A stretch of DNA of 64,000 nt, from positions 1,838,629 through 1,902,628 of the forward strand of contig KB906767.1 of the NCBI GenBank assembly GCA_000381625.1, read 5' to 3'. This document shows, piece by piece, positions 7,426 through 16,278 of this stretch (position 1 is the first letter of the stretch; every line of letters starts with the position of its first letter). Under the pieces are notes generated by a model. It was given only the letters and a program-made list of their open reading frames with translations. It was not told the DNA's origin and made no database searches. The position numbers and the translations under genes were made by a program. This DNA comes from Bryobacterales bacterium KBS 96. Its GTDB lineage: Bacteria > Acidobacteriota > Terriglobia > Bryobacterales > Bryobacteraceae.

Positions 7426-9612
7426 ATGAAGCGTCCTATAACGGGAATTTTTCGGAAATTGACGCTAAACGCTGGACCCCGTATTGCCATTGGGTTCCTG
7501 CTTGCGTCCGCCGGCGCGCTCTCGGCCCTAGCTCAGGACCAGATACGCGGCTTTTCAGCCAATAATGCCCAGCAGGAAGCCGCTTCCGAGAAACAGGCAC
7601 GCGGTATTCCGGACGCCAGCCGCATGCGGAAGTACACGGATTTCATCGCCGGAGAGCCGCACCAGGCCGGATCGCCACGATCCAAGGCCGTCGCGGAATA
7701 TGTTCTCGGCATGATGAAGGAATGGGGGCTGGACGCGCACCTCGAACAGTTCGATGTGCTGCTGCCTTATCCGACGGTGCGAACCGTCGACGTGCTGGGA
7801 CCGAAACCGTACCAGGCCAAGCTGAAGGAGCCGCCGGTTCCGCAGGATCCAAACAGCTCGGACCCCGGCCAACTTCCGACTTACAACGCGTATGGAGCGA
7901 CGGGCGATGTTACCGGGGATGTCGTTTATGCCAACTACGGCGTTCCGGAAGACTACGCCTGGCTCACCAGACACGGCATCGATGTCAAAGGCAAAATTAT
8001 CATCGCGCGATATGGCAAAAGCTGGCGCGGCATTAAGGCGAAGGTCGCGGCGCAGCACGGCGCGATCGCCTGCTTGATCTATTCGGACCCGCACGAGGAT
8101 GGCTACTTCCAGGGCGATATCTATCCGGCAGGTCCCATGCGGCCCTGGCAAGGCGTTCAACGGGGCAGTGTGATGGATATGCCGCTTTATCCAGGCGACC
8201 CCCTGACACCAGGATGGGCCTCCGTGCCCGGCGCAAAGAAGTTGCCGCGGGACGAAGCAAAATCGTTGATGAAAATTCCGGTGCTGCCGCTCTCCTATGG
8301 CGATGCCGCCCCCATTCTTCAACAACTCACGGGGCCGCTTGCGCCGGAATCGTGGCGAGGCTCGCTTCCGTTTACGTATCACATCGGCCCTGGCGCCACG
8401 AAAGTCCACGTGAAGACGGATTATGACTGGACGAACAAGCCGATTTACGATGTCATTGCGACACTTGCCGGCAGCGAATTCCCCGACCAATGGGTGCTGG
8501 CGGGCAATCATCACGACGCCTGGGTAAACGGAGCCGCGGACCCCACCAGCGGCACGGTGGCGCTGATGGAGACTGCGCGCGCGCTGGGCACAATGGCGAA
8601 GCAAGGATGGCATCCGAAGCGATCGATCAAGATCACGGTGTGGGATTCGGAGGAATTTGGCCTGATCGGTTCGACCGAATGGGTCGAAAAACACCTTGAC
8701 GAGCTGAAGCAGAAAGCCGTCGCCTATCTCAATTCGGATATGAACGAACGGGGTTGGCTCGATGTATCGGGGTCGCACACGCTCGAGGAGTTTGCGGCCG
8801 AAGTGGGGAAGAGCGTAGAGCAGCCTGGAACAGACGACAACCTGATCCGTGCCCGCCTGAACCATCGGCCCGTGCAGGACGACCCGGGCGCGGCGCCCGA
8901 GAAGAAGGAGAAGGCATTCACCATCGGCGCGTTAGGGGCCGGTTCGGATTACGTCGCGTTTCTCGATTACGCGGGAATCGCCAGCATGAACGACGGCTTC
9001 TCCGGGATGGACAAGAGCGGAATTTATCATTCTGTTTACGACTCGATCTACTGGTACAACCACTTTTCGGACGGAACCCATGTATACGGGCGAGCGCTAT
9101 CCCAATACACGCTGACAGCGCTGATGCGGCTTGCCGATTCAGACATTCTGCCGCTGGAATTCGGGCATTTCGTGACAACCGTGACGGGCTACGTCGGTGA
9201 AATCGAACAGGAAGCCGCGAAAAGCGGCCGCAACTTACGGTTCGACAATATCAGGCGGCAATTGCAGGCGCTGGAAAAAAGTTCCGGTCAGTACGAAGCC
9301 GCTCTCAACCAGGCGCTGGCAAAGAGCACGCTGGATCGTGGGAAGATAGCCGATCTGAATCGGACGCTGATGCAAACCGAACGCGTGCTTACCAGACCGG
9401 ACGGATTGCCGAACCGGTCGTGGTACAAGCACCAGATCTACGCGCCGGGCCTTTACACAGGTTATGGAGTCAAAACTTTGCCGGGCATTCGCGAAGCCGT
9501 CGATGCAAAGGACTGGGGCCTTGCGATGGAAGAATCGCTGAAGATTTCCGATTGCCTCGGAGCGATGAACGAGCAGGTACGCCAGGCGACGGCCGATATG
9601 CAGGGTCTGTAA
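7426..9612 (+). CDS. Exported M28B metallopeptidase, PSMA / glutamate carboxypeptidase II-like
   Basis: 728 residues, close to the ~750 of PSMA-type enzymes. A signal peptide spans about residues 1-37 (ALSALAQ end). A protease-associated (PA) domain lies around 130-330. The M28 core has all expected zinc ligands: HHDAWVNGAADPTSG (His, bridging Asp) near 361, WDSEEFGLIGS (catalytic Glu and Glu ligand) near 406, NSDMNERG (Asp) near 436, and SGIYHSVYDS (His) near 535. A C-terminal transferrin-receptor-like dimerisation domain follows. It would cleave peptides or amino-acid conjugates, such as poly-glutamate tails, in the periplasm. The gene stands alone. Confidence 0.9.
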   Translation: MKRPITGIFRKLTLNAGPRIAIGFLLASAGALSALAQDQIRGFSANNAQQEAASEKQARGIPDASRMRKYTDFIAGEPHQAGSPRSKAVAEYVLGMMKEWGLDAHLEQFDVLLPYPTVRTVDVLGPKPYQAKLKEPPVPQDPNSSDPGQLPTYNAYGATGDVTGDVVYANYGVPEDYAWLTRHGIDVKGKIIIARYGKSWRGIKAKVAAQHGAIACLIYSDPHEDGYFQGDIYPAGPMRPWQGVQRGSVMDMPLYPGDPLTPGWASVPGAKKLPRDEAKSLMKIPVLPLSYGDAAPILQQLTGPLAPESWRGSLPFTYHIGPGATKVHVKTDYDWTNKPIYDVIATLAGSEFPDQWVLAGNHHDAWVNGAADPTSGTVALMETARALGTMAKQGWHPKRSIKITVWDSEEFGLIGSTEWVEKHLDELKQKAVAYLNSDMNERGWLDVSGSHTLEEFAAEVGKSVEQPGTDDNLIRARLNHRPVQDDPGAAPEKKEKAFTIGALGAGSDYVAFLDYAGIASMNDGFSGMDKSGIYHSVYDSIYWYNHFSDGTHVYGRALSQYTLTALMRLADSDILPLEFGHFVTTVTGYVGEIEQEAAKSGRNLRFDNIRRQLQALEKSSGQYEAALNQALAKSTLDRGKIADLNRTLMQTERVLTRPDGLPNRSWYKHQIYAPGLYTGYGVKTLPGIREAVDAKDWGLAMEESLKISDCLGAMNEQVRQATADMQGL

Positions 9613-9693
9613 AATGCCGCCCAGTTTGAGGGCGTCGCTGGGTTGAAGTGGGGTAAAAGTCCGCTCTGTTAAAACTTGCGGGCATTTTGTGGG

Positions 9694-9762
9694 GCAGCCA
9701 CTTGGGCTGCGGTGGCCTTCCAGGCCCCCTGGTTTGGGCGCACAGGCGGCTACGATGCCGCC
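9694..9762. repeat. Cluster of three small hairpins in the intergenic gap 9613-9861
   Basis: Three short inverted repeats follow each other: GCAGCC/GGCTGC (9694-9699, 9705-9710), GGCC/GGCC (9714-9717, 9723-9726) and GGCGGC/GCCGCC (9745-9750, 9757-9762). The gap separates two convergent genes, the M28 peptidase and threonine synthase. The cluster may serve as a bidirectional transcription stop or be a degraded interspersed repeat. There is no U-tract, so a classical terminator is not shown. Confidence 0.4.
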
Positions 9763-9861
9763 GCAGCTCGAGGACCTGCCTCACCCAGACCCCTGAGCAC
9801 GAAATGCCGGCACGCTGCACCCTTGTCGCCTTTGGTGGGCCGCGGGCCCGTCGACACTTCT

Positions 9862-11085
9862 TTATCGCGGCGTAATCAGGCCGCCCAGCTTGTCGGCCTC
9901 GCCGGCGGTGTTTCGAATGAATCGCGTCCCGTAGGCTTCCAGGTACTTGAGCCCCGAACCGGTATTCAGAATCACGATGCGGTCGTCGGGCTTCAAGAAC
10001 CCACTGGCGATCAGCTTACCAATCGCGGCGACGCACGCTCCGCCCTCGGGCGCAGCAAATATTCCCTCACGGCGCGCCAGTTCCATACCGCCATCCAGCA
10101 TTTCCGCATCGCCGATTGCGAGAGCCGTCCCTCGGCTCTCGCGTATGGATTTCAGCACCAGAAAGTCGCCTAACGCTTTCGGAACCCGCAATCCGCTGGC
10201 AAGCGTATGCGCATGTTGCCAGGCCTCGCTTCGCAATGCGCCCGTTTCGAATGCGCGAACGATCGGCGCGCAGCCCGTCGCTTGCACGGCAATCATCTTC
10301 GGGCGCTTCGATCCAATCCAGCCGAGCTCTTCCAATTCGCTGAACGCCTTCCGGATTCCAATGAGGCTGACGCCGCCCCCGCAGGGGCATACGATTGCAT
10401 CGGGCAACTCCCAATCGAATTGCTCGGCGAGCTCGTACCCTATCGTCTTTTTTCCTTCGATGCGATACGGTTCTTTCAGCGCTCCGACTTCAAACCAACC
10501 CTCAGCTTGGCTTCGTTCCGCAACGATGCGGCCGCAGTCGCCGATCAGACCGTTCACCAGCGTCACGTGTGCTCCGGCGGCTTCGCATTCAAGGTAATTT
10601 GCCTGTGGCACATCGGCAGGCATCGCAACGTGTACTTCAACACCGGCCGCGGCCGCGTAGGCGGCGAGAGCTCCCCCCGCATTGCCGGCGGACGGCGCGG
10701 CCAGCCGGGTCGCGCCCAACTTTTTCGCCATGGTGACCGCAGCCGACATGCCGCGCGCTTTAAACGATCCAGTGGGATTCTGGCCTTCCTCTTTCAACCA
10801 GAGGTCGCGAGCGCCGATAGCTGCCCCGAGCACGGGCGCCGGCAGCAGAGGAGTCCATCCCTCGCCGAGAGAAATCGCCGAAGCCCGATCCGCCGGCAAC
10901 ACGGGATCGTAGCGCCACATCGTGGACGGCGTGGATTGAAGAGCCGATTTTCCCCATTCCCGCCGGATTTTCGCGAAATCGTAAGCAACCAAGAGCGGAC
11001 CACCACATTCGCAGAGGTTTCGAAGCCGGGCGGGATCGTAAAAACGGTCACAGACGCTGCAGCAAAGCTGATAACTATTACCCAT
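9862..11085 (-). CDS. thrC: Threonine synthase (PLP-dependent, zinc-ribbon type)
   Basis: 407 residues. The enzyme turns O-phosphohomoserine into threonine. The N-terminal 30 residues hold C-x2-C and C-x-C (CSVCDRF...CECGG), the zinc-ribbon-like extension of the archaeal/plant-type branch. NPTGSFKARGM near residue 105 carries the PLP-binding Lys. SAGNAGGALAAYA is the substrate loop, and the C-terminal ILNTGSGLKY is the phosphate-side block. No homoserine kinase or dehydrogenase gene is adjacent. Some close relatives are cysteate synthases, which cannot be ruled out, but threonine synthase is far more common. Transcribed divergently from the small gene at 11257. Confidence 0.88.
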   Translation of the reverse strand: MGNSYQLCCSVCDRFYDPARLRNLCECGGPLLVAYDFAKIRREWGKSALQSTPSTMWRYDPVLPADRASAISLGEGWTPLLPAPVLGAAIGARDLWLKEEGQNPTGSFKARGMSAAVTMAKKLGATRLAAPSAGNAGGALAAYAAAAGVEVHVAMPADVPQANYLECEAAGAHVTLVNGLIGDCGRIVAERSQAEGWFEVGALKEPYRIEGKKTIGYELAEQFDWELPDAIVCPCGGGVSLIGIRKAFSELEELGWIGSKRPKMIAVQATGCAPIVRAFETGALRSEAWQHAHTLASGLRVPKALGDFLVLKSIRESRGTALAIGDAEMLDGGMELARREGIFAAPEGGACVAAIGKLIASGFLKPDDRIVILNTGSGLKYLEAYGTRFIRNTAGEADKLGGLITPR

Positions 11086-11256
11086 CCTTCGTGGATTGTA
11101 CCGTCCGTACGTCAGCGGAGAATCAGGACTCCCCTACCCCGGAATCCGGGGGCAAACATGACTTTTGCCCGGTCTTATTGTCGAGAAGAGCGCGGCATTT
11201 GTGATAGCAATGGTAGTGATCAGGACATTCCTACCGATTGCGCCAAAGGAGGGGCC

Positions 11257-11544
11257 GTGTCTGACCCGCTCAGCCGGGACGAACATGCCGCGATAATGCG
11301 GTATCTTGCTGCTATTCGACGGCAGCTCCGGGAAGTATCCGAGCTGTTTTCGACGCGCTACGGAGTGCAGAGCACGGTAGCGGAGATAGCGGGCAAGGCG
11401 CTCGTGTGTACGACCTTGCTGGAGCACGAGATGCTGCTCCTGGAACAAGCCGCCGCCGAGCCCGAGGAAGTTCGGCCCGAGGAAACCCCGCGAGAGATGA
11501 TCGCTCAATCGGCTATAGTGGGAACTGCAAATCGAGCGGAATGA
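11257..11544 (+). CDS. Small conserved-looking hypothetical protein (95 aa)
   Basis: The GTG at 11257 is chosen because GGAGG lies four bases before it. The frame is open further upstream, including an ATG at 11158, but without such a site. The product is soluble and helical: a region with [31 protein letters not shown] followed by a Glu/Pro-rich tail. It has no signal peptide or known motif. The stop overlaps the ATG of the lytic transglycosylase in the four-base ATGA arrangement, so the two are translationally coupled. Function unknown; a role tied to the next gene is only a guess. Confidence 0.6.
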   Translation: MSDPLSRDEHAAIMRYLAAIRRQLREVSELFSTRYGVQSTVAEIAGKALVCTTLLEHEMLLLEQAAAEPEEVRPEETPREMIAQSAIVGTANRAE

Positions 11545-12260
11545 GACGGCCCGGGCGCAATCTCGCATTCAGTCTGATGGTGTGCTGCTTCAGCATGCAA
11601 GCTGCCGTTTTGGTGACTTTGAAGAACGGCTCGCAAGTAGAGGCCGCTTCGGAATCGCGCGAAGGGAACACCGAGATACTCACCATCGGCGGCGGCACCG
11701 TTTCCATGGCTGTGACCGATATCGTTTCCATCGACCGGCTGCCCGATCCACCCGCGCCCGAATCCTCCCAGGCTGCCGCGCCCCAAGAGCCGGATGCCGG
11801 TGAGTTGCTGGCGAATGCCAGCGCAGCCCAGGCGATCGATGCTGTTTTCATCGCCTCTGTCGCAAAAGTCGAATCGGGATTGAAGCGGGATGCGATCTCG
11901 AACAAAGGCGCAATCGGTTTAATGCAATTGATGCCGGGAACCGCCGCCGAGCTCGGCGTGAAACCCGAGAACCCTTCGGAGAATGCGCTGGGCGGCGCCA
12001 AGTACCTGCGCGAGTTACTACTCCGCTATCACGGCGACGCGCGGCTGGCCTTGGCCGCTTATAACGCCGGGCCCGGTGCGGTGGAACGTTATCACGGCAT
12101 ACCGCCCTACCCTGAAACCGTGGCGTACGTCAATCGTGTGCTCCGCGAATACCAAAAAGCAAAACACAAAAAGGCAAAGCCAAACGGTTCGGCGAAGCCG
12201 TCCTCTCATCCGGCGGAAGCAAAAAACGGGCCTGACTCCGGCAGTCCCGCGGGGTCATAG
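11541..12260 (+). CDS. Lytic transglycosylase, SLT (GH23) domain
   Basis: About 239 residues from the ATG at 11541, which overlaps the previous stop (ATGA). A signal-like segment (residues 5-20) directs export. A short beta region with [15 protein letters not shown] follows, resembling the N-terminal domain seen on several Acidobacteria transglycosylases. The SLT domain starts near residue 100. [29 protein letters not shown] contains the catalytic Glu, and [25 protein letters not shown] completes the fold. It cleaves peptidoglycan glycan strands to 1,6-anhydro ends in the periplasm. The C-terminus is a Lys-rich tail. Confidence 0.9.
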   Translation: MRRPGRNLAFSLMVCCFSMQAAVLVTLKNGSQVEAASESREGNTEILTIGGGTVSMAVTDIVSIDRLPDPPAPESSQAAAPQEPDAGELLANASAAQAIDAVFIASVAKVESGLKRDAISNKGAIGLMQLMPGTAAELGVKPENPSENALGGAKYLRELLLRYHGDARLALAAYNAGPGAVERYHGIPPYPETVAYVNRVLREYQKAKHKKAKPNGSAKPSSHPAEAKNGPDSGSPAGS

Positions 12261-12309
12261 ACTCGCGGTGTTTCCCCAAATCCTTCACTCCTTGGCATAA
12301 TAAGAAGCG

Positions 12310-13467
12310 ATGCAGTTGAAAGCTGTTCTTCTCGCCGCCGCGTTCACGGGCCTTGCGCTTGCGGCCGGTAAGACAAACGATAATTTTGCGGTCGTCGACG
12401 AAATCGTCGCGAAAGTAAACGGCGATATCATCACCAAGACCGAGCTAGACAAGTCCGCCCACGACGCAGCCGCGGCGCTCCAACAGCAGGGCTACAAAGG
12501 CGACCGCCTTAAGGATGCTTACGAAGAGGGTCAGAAGGACCTTCTTCGAAACCGCATCGATCAGCTCCTGCTGGTGCAACGCGCCAAGGATTTGGACATC
12601 AAGGTCGATCCCGAGGTCAGCAAATATATGGCGGACCTGCAGCGCACGGAAAAAATTGCCGACCCCGACAAGTTTCACGAGATGGTCCGGCAGCAGTCCG
12701 GCATGTCCTATGAAGACTTCATGCAGGAAGTAAAGAAGAACATGATGACCCGCGCAGTCATCGGCCAGGAAGTTGCCCGGAATATCAACATCCCCCAGAA
12801 GGACATTGAGGCCTATTACAACGCGCATAAAAGCGAATTCGTGCGCGAAGAAAAGGTCTTCCTGCGCGAGATCATGGTTTCGACCGACGGTAAGGATGCT
12901 GCTGGTATTCAGGCGGCTGAACGCAAGGCCAACGATCTTTATCAGCGCGCCAGCAAGGGCGAACGCTTTGCCGACCTGGCGAAGGATAATTCGGACTCGG
13001 CGACCTCGGCGCAAGGCGGCGACCTGGGTGGGTACAAAAAAGGCGAACTCGCGACCGTGTTTCAGGCGGTCTGGACCATGAAACCCGGCGAAGTCACCAA
13101 ACCGATTCGCATCGATCATGGTTTTGAAATCCTGAAAGTCGAAGAACACACTACGGCCGGCCAGGCATCTCTCGCCGATGTGCAGGACGAAATCCGCGAG
13201 AAATTGTACGAGCCCAAGATGCAGCCGAAAATCCGCGAGTATCTGACCAGCTTGCGCAAATCCGCATTCCTTGAGATCAAGTCCGGCTATAAGGATTCGG
13301 GCGCCGCGCCGGGCATGGATACGGCTTGGAAAGACCCCGCCCAACTCAAGCCGGAGACGGTAACGAAGGCGGAAGTACTTGAGAAGAAGCGTCACAAGCG
13401 CCTCTTCTGGCTGATACCGGTCCCGGGCACCCAGGAAACGGTGACGGGCAAGAGTTCCTCACGTTAG
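12310..13467 (+). CDS. SurA-like periplasmic peptidyl-prolyl isomerase (parvulin)
   Basis: 385 residues. A signal peptide covers about residues 1-19. The SurA N-terminal chaperone region begins VDEIVAKVNGDIITKTELD and continues to about residue 165. One PpiC/parvulin domain follows: REIMVSTDG..., DNSDSATSAQGGDLGGYKKGEL and FEILKVEEH. E. coli SurA has two such domains; here one is clear. It would assist folding of outer-membrane proteins. The downstream HD-domain gene starts only 7 bases after the stop, so cotranscription is likely. The C-terminal 70 residues are a charged tail without assigned role. Confidence 0.9.
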   Translation: MQLKAVLLAAAFTGLALAAGKTNDNFAVVDEIVAKVNGDIITKTELDKSAHDAAAALQQQGYKGDRLKDAYEEGQKDLLRNRIDQLLLVQRAKDLDIKVDPEVSKYMADLQRTEKIADPDKFHEMVRQQSGMSYEDFMQEVKKNMMTRAVIGQEVARNINIPQKDIEAYYNAHKSEFVREEKVFLREIMVSTDGKDAAGIQAAERKANDLYQRASKGERFADLAKDNSDSATSAQGGDLGGYKKGELATVFQAVWTMKPGEVTKPIRIDHGFEILKVEEHTTAGQASLADVQDEIREKLYEPKMQPKIREYLTSLRKSAFLEIKSGYKDSGAAPGMDTAWKDPAQLKPETVTKAEVLEKKRHKRLFWLIPVPGTQETVTGKSSSR

Positions 13468-13474
13468 CCGCACA

Positions 13475-14626
13475 ATGAAGCAGGTCTTTGTCAGTGGGCT
13501 CGTTCCGAACGAACCTGTCACAACCTTTTTCCTCGTTACGCACAAGGAGATCCGGCAAAAGAAAAGTGGAGAGTCGTACCTCTCCCTGTCGCTGGCCGAT
13601 CGCACCGGTGAAATCGAGGCCAAAATGTGGGACAACGTCGGCGAAGTGATCGCCACGTTCGAACGCGACGATTTCGTCAAAATAAAGGGACTGACGCAGG
13701 TGTTTCAGAACCGCCATCAGTTGACGGTTCACAAGCTGAGGAGACTGGAAGATCACGAGATTGAGCCGGCCGACTATTTCCCCTGTTCCAAGCGCGATGC
13801 CGAGGAAATGTTCGCCGAGTTGCAAGGCATCGTCGCTTCGATGGGCGATCTACATCTGAAAGCGCTGCTCGAAGCGCTGTTCGCCGACGAGGCGATTGCC
13901 CGGTCTTATAAGCGGGCTCCCGCGGCAAAAACCATTCATCACGCTTATCTCGGCGGACTTCTCGAACACGTACTGTCGCTGTGTACGTTGTGCCGGACGA
14001 TGGCCGCGCATTACCCTGGTCTGGATCTGGACCTGCTCCTGACCGCGGCGATGGTCCACGACATTGGCAAAATCGAGGAATTGTCCTTCGAACGGAGCTT
14101 TTCGTATACGACGCCGGGCCAATTGCTCGGCCATATCGTAATCGGTCTGCGCATGGTGGACGATAAGATCCGCGGCCTACCCGACTTTCCGCCGAAGCTC
14201 CGGCTCTTGCTGGAGCACATTATTCTCAGCCATCATGGAGAACTGGAGTTCGGGTCGCCAAAGGTCCCCGCTTTCGCCGAGGCGCTACTATTTCACCACC
14301 TGGACAATCTCGACTCGAAGATGGAAGCCATGCGCTGCGCCGTGGAACGAGACCGCCATGTGGAAGGCGAATTTACCGGATGGATACATGCGCTGGAACG
14401 GTCTATTCTTCGGAAAGAGCGGTTTCTGAACACGTCTGAAACGGCCGTCGTTGCAGAGGCCCCGAAGGCAGCCCCAGTGCCCCCGCCCGAAACGCCGCTG
14501 AAAACGGAAACGGCTCCTGTCGCCGCGCCGAAGCCGCCATTGGTTCCCGGCCGGAGTCCAGCCAACACGCTTCTCGGCGACAAGCTTAAGGCGGTCTGGC
14601 CAGCGGATTCGGGCGCCACAAAGTAG
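13475..14626 (+). CDS. OB-fold / HD-domain 3'-5' exoribonuclease, YhaM-like
   Basis: 383 residues in the YhaM order. An N-terminal OB-fold nucleic-acid binding domain (EIRQKKSGESYLSLSLADRTGEIEAKMWDN) covers residues 1-100. An HD domain runs from about 140 to 310, with the metal residues in HHAYLGGLLEHVLSL, MVHDIGKIEEL and HIILSHHGELEFG. YhaM trims RNA and single-stranded DNA from the 3' end in the cytosol. The last 65 residues are Pro/Ala-rich and not part of the family core. Tight spacing (7 bases) to the SurA-like gene is seen in the sequence; a functional link is not implied. Confidence 0.88.
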   Translation: MKQVFVSGLVPNEPVTTFFLVTHKEIRQKKSGESYLSLSLADRTGEIEAKMWDNVGEVIATFERDDFVKIKGLTQVFQNRHQLTVHKLRRLEDHEIEPADYFPCSKRDAEEMFAELQGIVASMGDLHLKALLEALFADEAIARSYKRAPAAKTIHHAYLGGLLEHVLSLCTLCRTMAAHYPGLDLDLLLTAAMVHDIGKIEELSFERSFSYTTPGQLLGHIVIGLRMVDDKIRGLPDFPPKLRLLLEHIILSHHGELEFGSPKVPAFAEALLFHHLDNLDSKMEAMRCAVERDRHVEGEFTGWIHALERSILRKERFLNTSETAVVAEAPKAAPVPPPETPLKTETAPVAAPKPPLVPGRSPANTLLGDKLKAVWPADSGATK

Positions 14627-14643
14627 CGGAAACAAATCGCAGT

Positions 14644-16278
14644 TTACTTCGTGACAGCCGTCGTGCGCGCCAGAATGAGGGCAGTGCCCGGCCCCATGGA
14701 ATCGTAGTATTTGTTGAATCGCCGCGGTTCCGAAGCGCTTTTGTACGGTTTTAAGTTATTCGCCCAACGGTAGCCAATAGGTTGATACCAAAGCTCCGCG
14801 TCTACCTGAAACGGCCCGGGCGCGCCCTCGATCGAAACTGAATAGCGCACGCGGTCTCCATCTCCGTTAAACTTTGGGTCTTCCGCTGCTCTTCCGTAAA
14901 CCGCAATATCTTTGTCGGCTGTGCGCTTATCGAAACCGCATGGAAGCAACCGGTTATCCTTCAGATAACCGATGGCCGACAACAAACCGGTTGTCACACG
15001 GCCAGCCGGATCTTTCATGATGGATTCATAGATCTGCACCTGGTCTTTGCTGTCGATTTCCTGGTAGTGCGGTTCGAAGCGCGTAGGATCGGCATCGTTA
15101 TCGTTCCCGTGAATCGAACCGTCGGAATTCAACGCGCCCGATTCGAATACGATCCGGTGGTCGCGATCCCGCACAGTCACATGGAGCCAAGCGCGGCGGG
15201 ACGGATAGGCCGTCGGTAGTTTGTGCCCACCGAGGTTCTGCACGAGAACCTCCGCCTGAAGTCGCCCGGACCCGGCCTCGATCCGGTCGATGGCAATGCG
15301 CGCCGATTTCGTCTGCAGGAAGGCGGCTGTGCCATCGGCCGCAGCCGTCAGTTCTTGCGGCAGTGCTTTCACGCTGAGGGCGTCGCGATAGCGATTGAGC
15401 ATTCGCTGCAGGAGAAAGTTCCCGCCAACGAACACATGCTCGTGTAATCCTTCCCTGGGCACGCCTAATACTTTCGCGATCGGGGCCGGTTCGGTCACCT
15501 TCGGCATGTGACACTCCTGGCAGCTTTGCTTGTCGCGATAGTCGCTGTGCAGCCATTCGGGATAGGGCATCTGTTCAGGCAACTCGCCGATGATCTTCCC
15601 GCCTGGACCGCGAGCTTCGGTGTACAACGTATGGCACGTGGCGCATAGCTTTGAATCGCGAATATGCAATTCGTCGGTCGGTCGAAAGCCGCCGGTGGAG
15701 GTCTGCATGATGTGCTGATTGCCCGTGACGATATTGAAGGGACCGTACTCCGGATGCCTTTTCTGGAGGTCCGGAGCGTCAATAACAAATCCGCCATTGA
15801 AACTCTCGCGTGTGCCGAGCTTTTCTTGTCCAATCTGGTGGCAGACCGAACAGTCGACTCCATCTTCGGCTTGCGGATTTTGCTTCTTATGTTCATCAAA
15901 CGGCAGATGTGAGAAGATCTCTCCCAGTTGTCCGCGTAGCTTTGCCTCATATCGCGTAACCGGCATGTGGCAGACCGAGCATTCGTCTTCAATAGCGGCT
16001 TGCGATTCCGGATGATCTATCGTTTCGCGCCGCACACTCGCCTGCCAATATGGATCGCGCGACGAATTGGCCATGACACTGGCGCGCCAGTCGAACCCGA
16101 TGGAGACGTCCCGGCCGGACGGCGTAGTGAGCCCGTTGTGACACGCAATGCAGCGGTCCGACGTTTGAAACGCCGGCCCATGTCCGTTCGCGCATTCGCC
16201 CAACTTCGGTGACGAGAGGATCGCGATGGCCAGCAGCCCTATCGAAGTCAACCTGAACATGACGAACGGGGCCCTCAT
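14644..16278 (-). CDS. Five-heme exported c-type cytochrome
   Basis: About 544 residues. The start at 16278 is fixed by a TGATG overlap with the stop of the upstream gene; an in-frame start at 16317 would overlap it by 40 bases. A hydrophobic signal segment spans residues 7-28. Five CxxCH heme sites lie near residues 43, 100, 143, 212 and 253 (CIACH, CSVCH, CSVCH, CATCH, CQECH). The remaining 280 residues contain no heme motif and look beta-rich. Several non-motif His could be distal ligands. It is coupled to the cytochrome/beta-barrel gene just upstream, which suggests one electron-transfer unit in the periplasm or at the outer membrane. The electron donor and acceptor are unknown. Confidence 0.85.
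   Translation of the reverse strand: MRAPFVMFRLTSIGLLAIAILSSPKLGECANGHGPAFQTSDRCIACHNGLTTPSGRDVSIGFDWRASVMANSSRDPYWQASVRRETIDHPESQAAIEDECSVCHMPVTRYEAKLRGQLGEIFSHLPFDEHKKQNPQAEDGVDCSVCHQIGQEKLGTRESFNGGFVIDAPDLQKRHPEYGPFNIVTGNQHIMQTSTGGFRPTDELHIRDSKLCATCHTLYTEARGPGGKIIGELPEQMPYPEWLHSDYRDKQSCQECHMPKVTEPAPIAKVLGVPREGLHEHVFVGGNFLLQRMLNRYRDALSVKALPQELTAAADGTAAFLQTKSARIAIDRIEAGSGRLQAEVLVQNLGGHKLPTAYPSRRAWLHVTVRDRDHRIVFESGALNSDGSIHGNDNDADPTRFEPHYQEIDSKDQVQIYESIMKDPAGRVTTGLLSAIGYLKDNRLLPCGFDKRTADKDIAVYGRAAEDPKFNGDGDRVRYSVSIEGAPGPFQVDAELWYQPIGYRWANNLKPYKSASEPRRFNKYYDSMGPGTALILARTTAVTK

Noticed and set aside
7555-8865. 436-residue minus-strand frame inside the M28 peptidase gene
   Set aside because: Fully antisense to a gene with complete catalytic motifs; Arg-rich shadow typical of this G+C content.
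10207-11256. Long upstream extension of the small gene at 11257
   Set aside because: It is antisense to threonine synthase, and a strong GGAGG sits right before the GTG at 11257.
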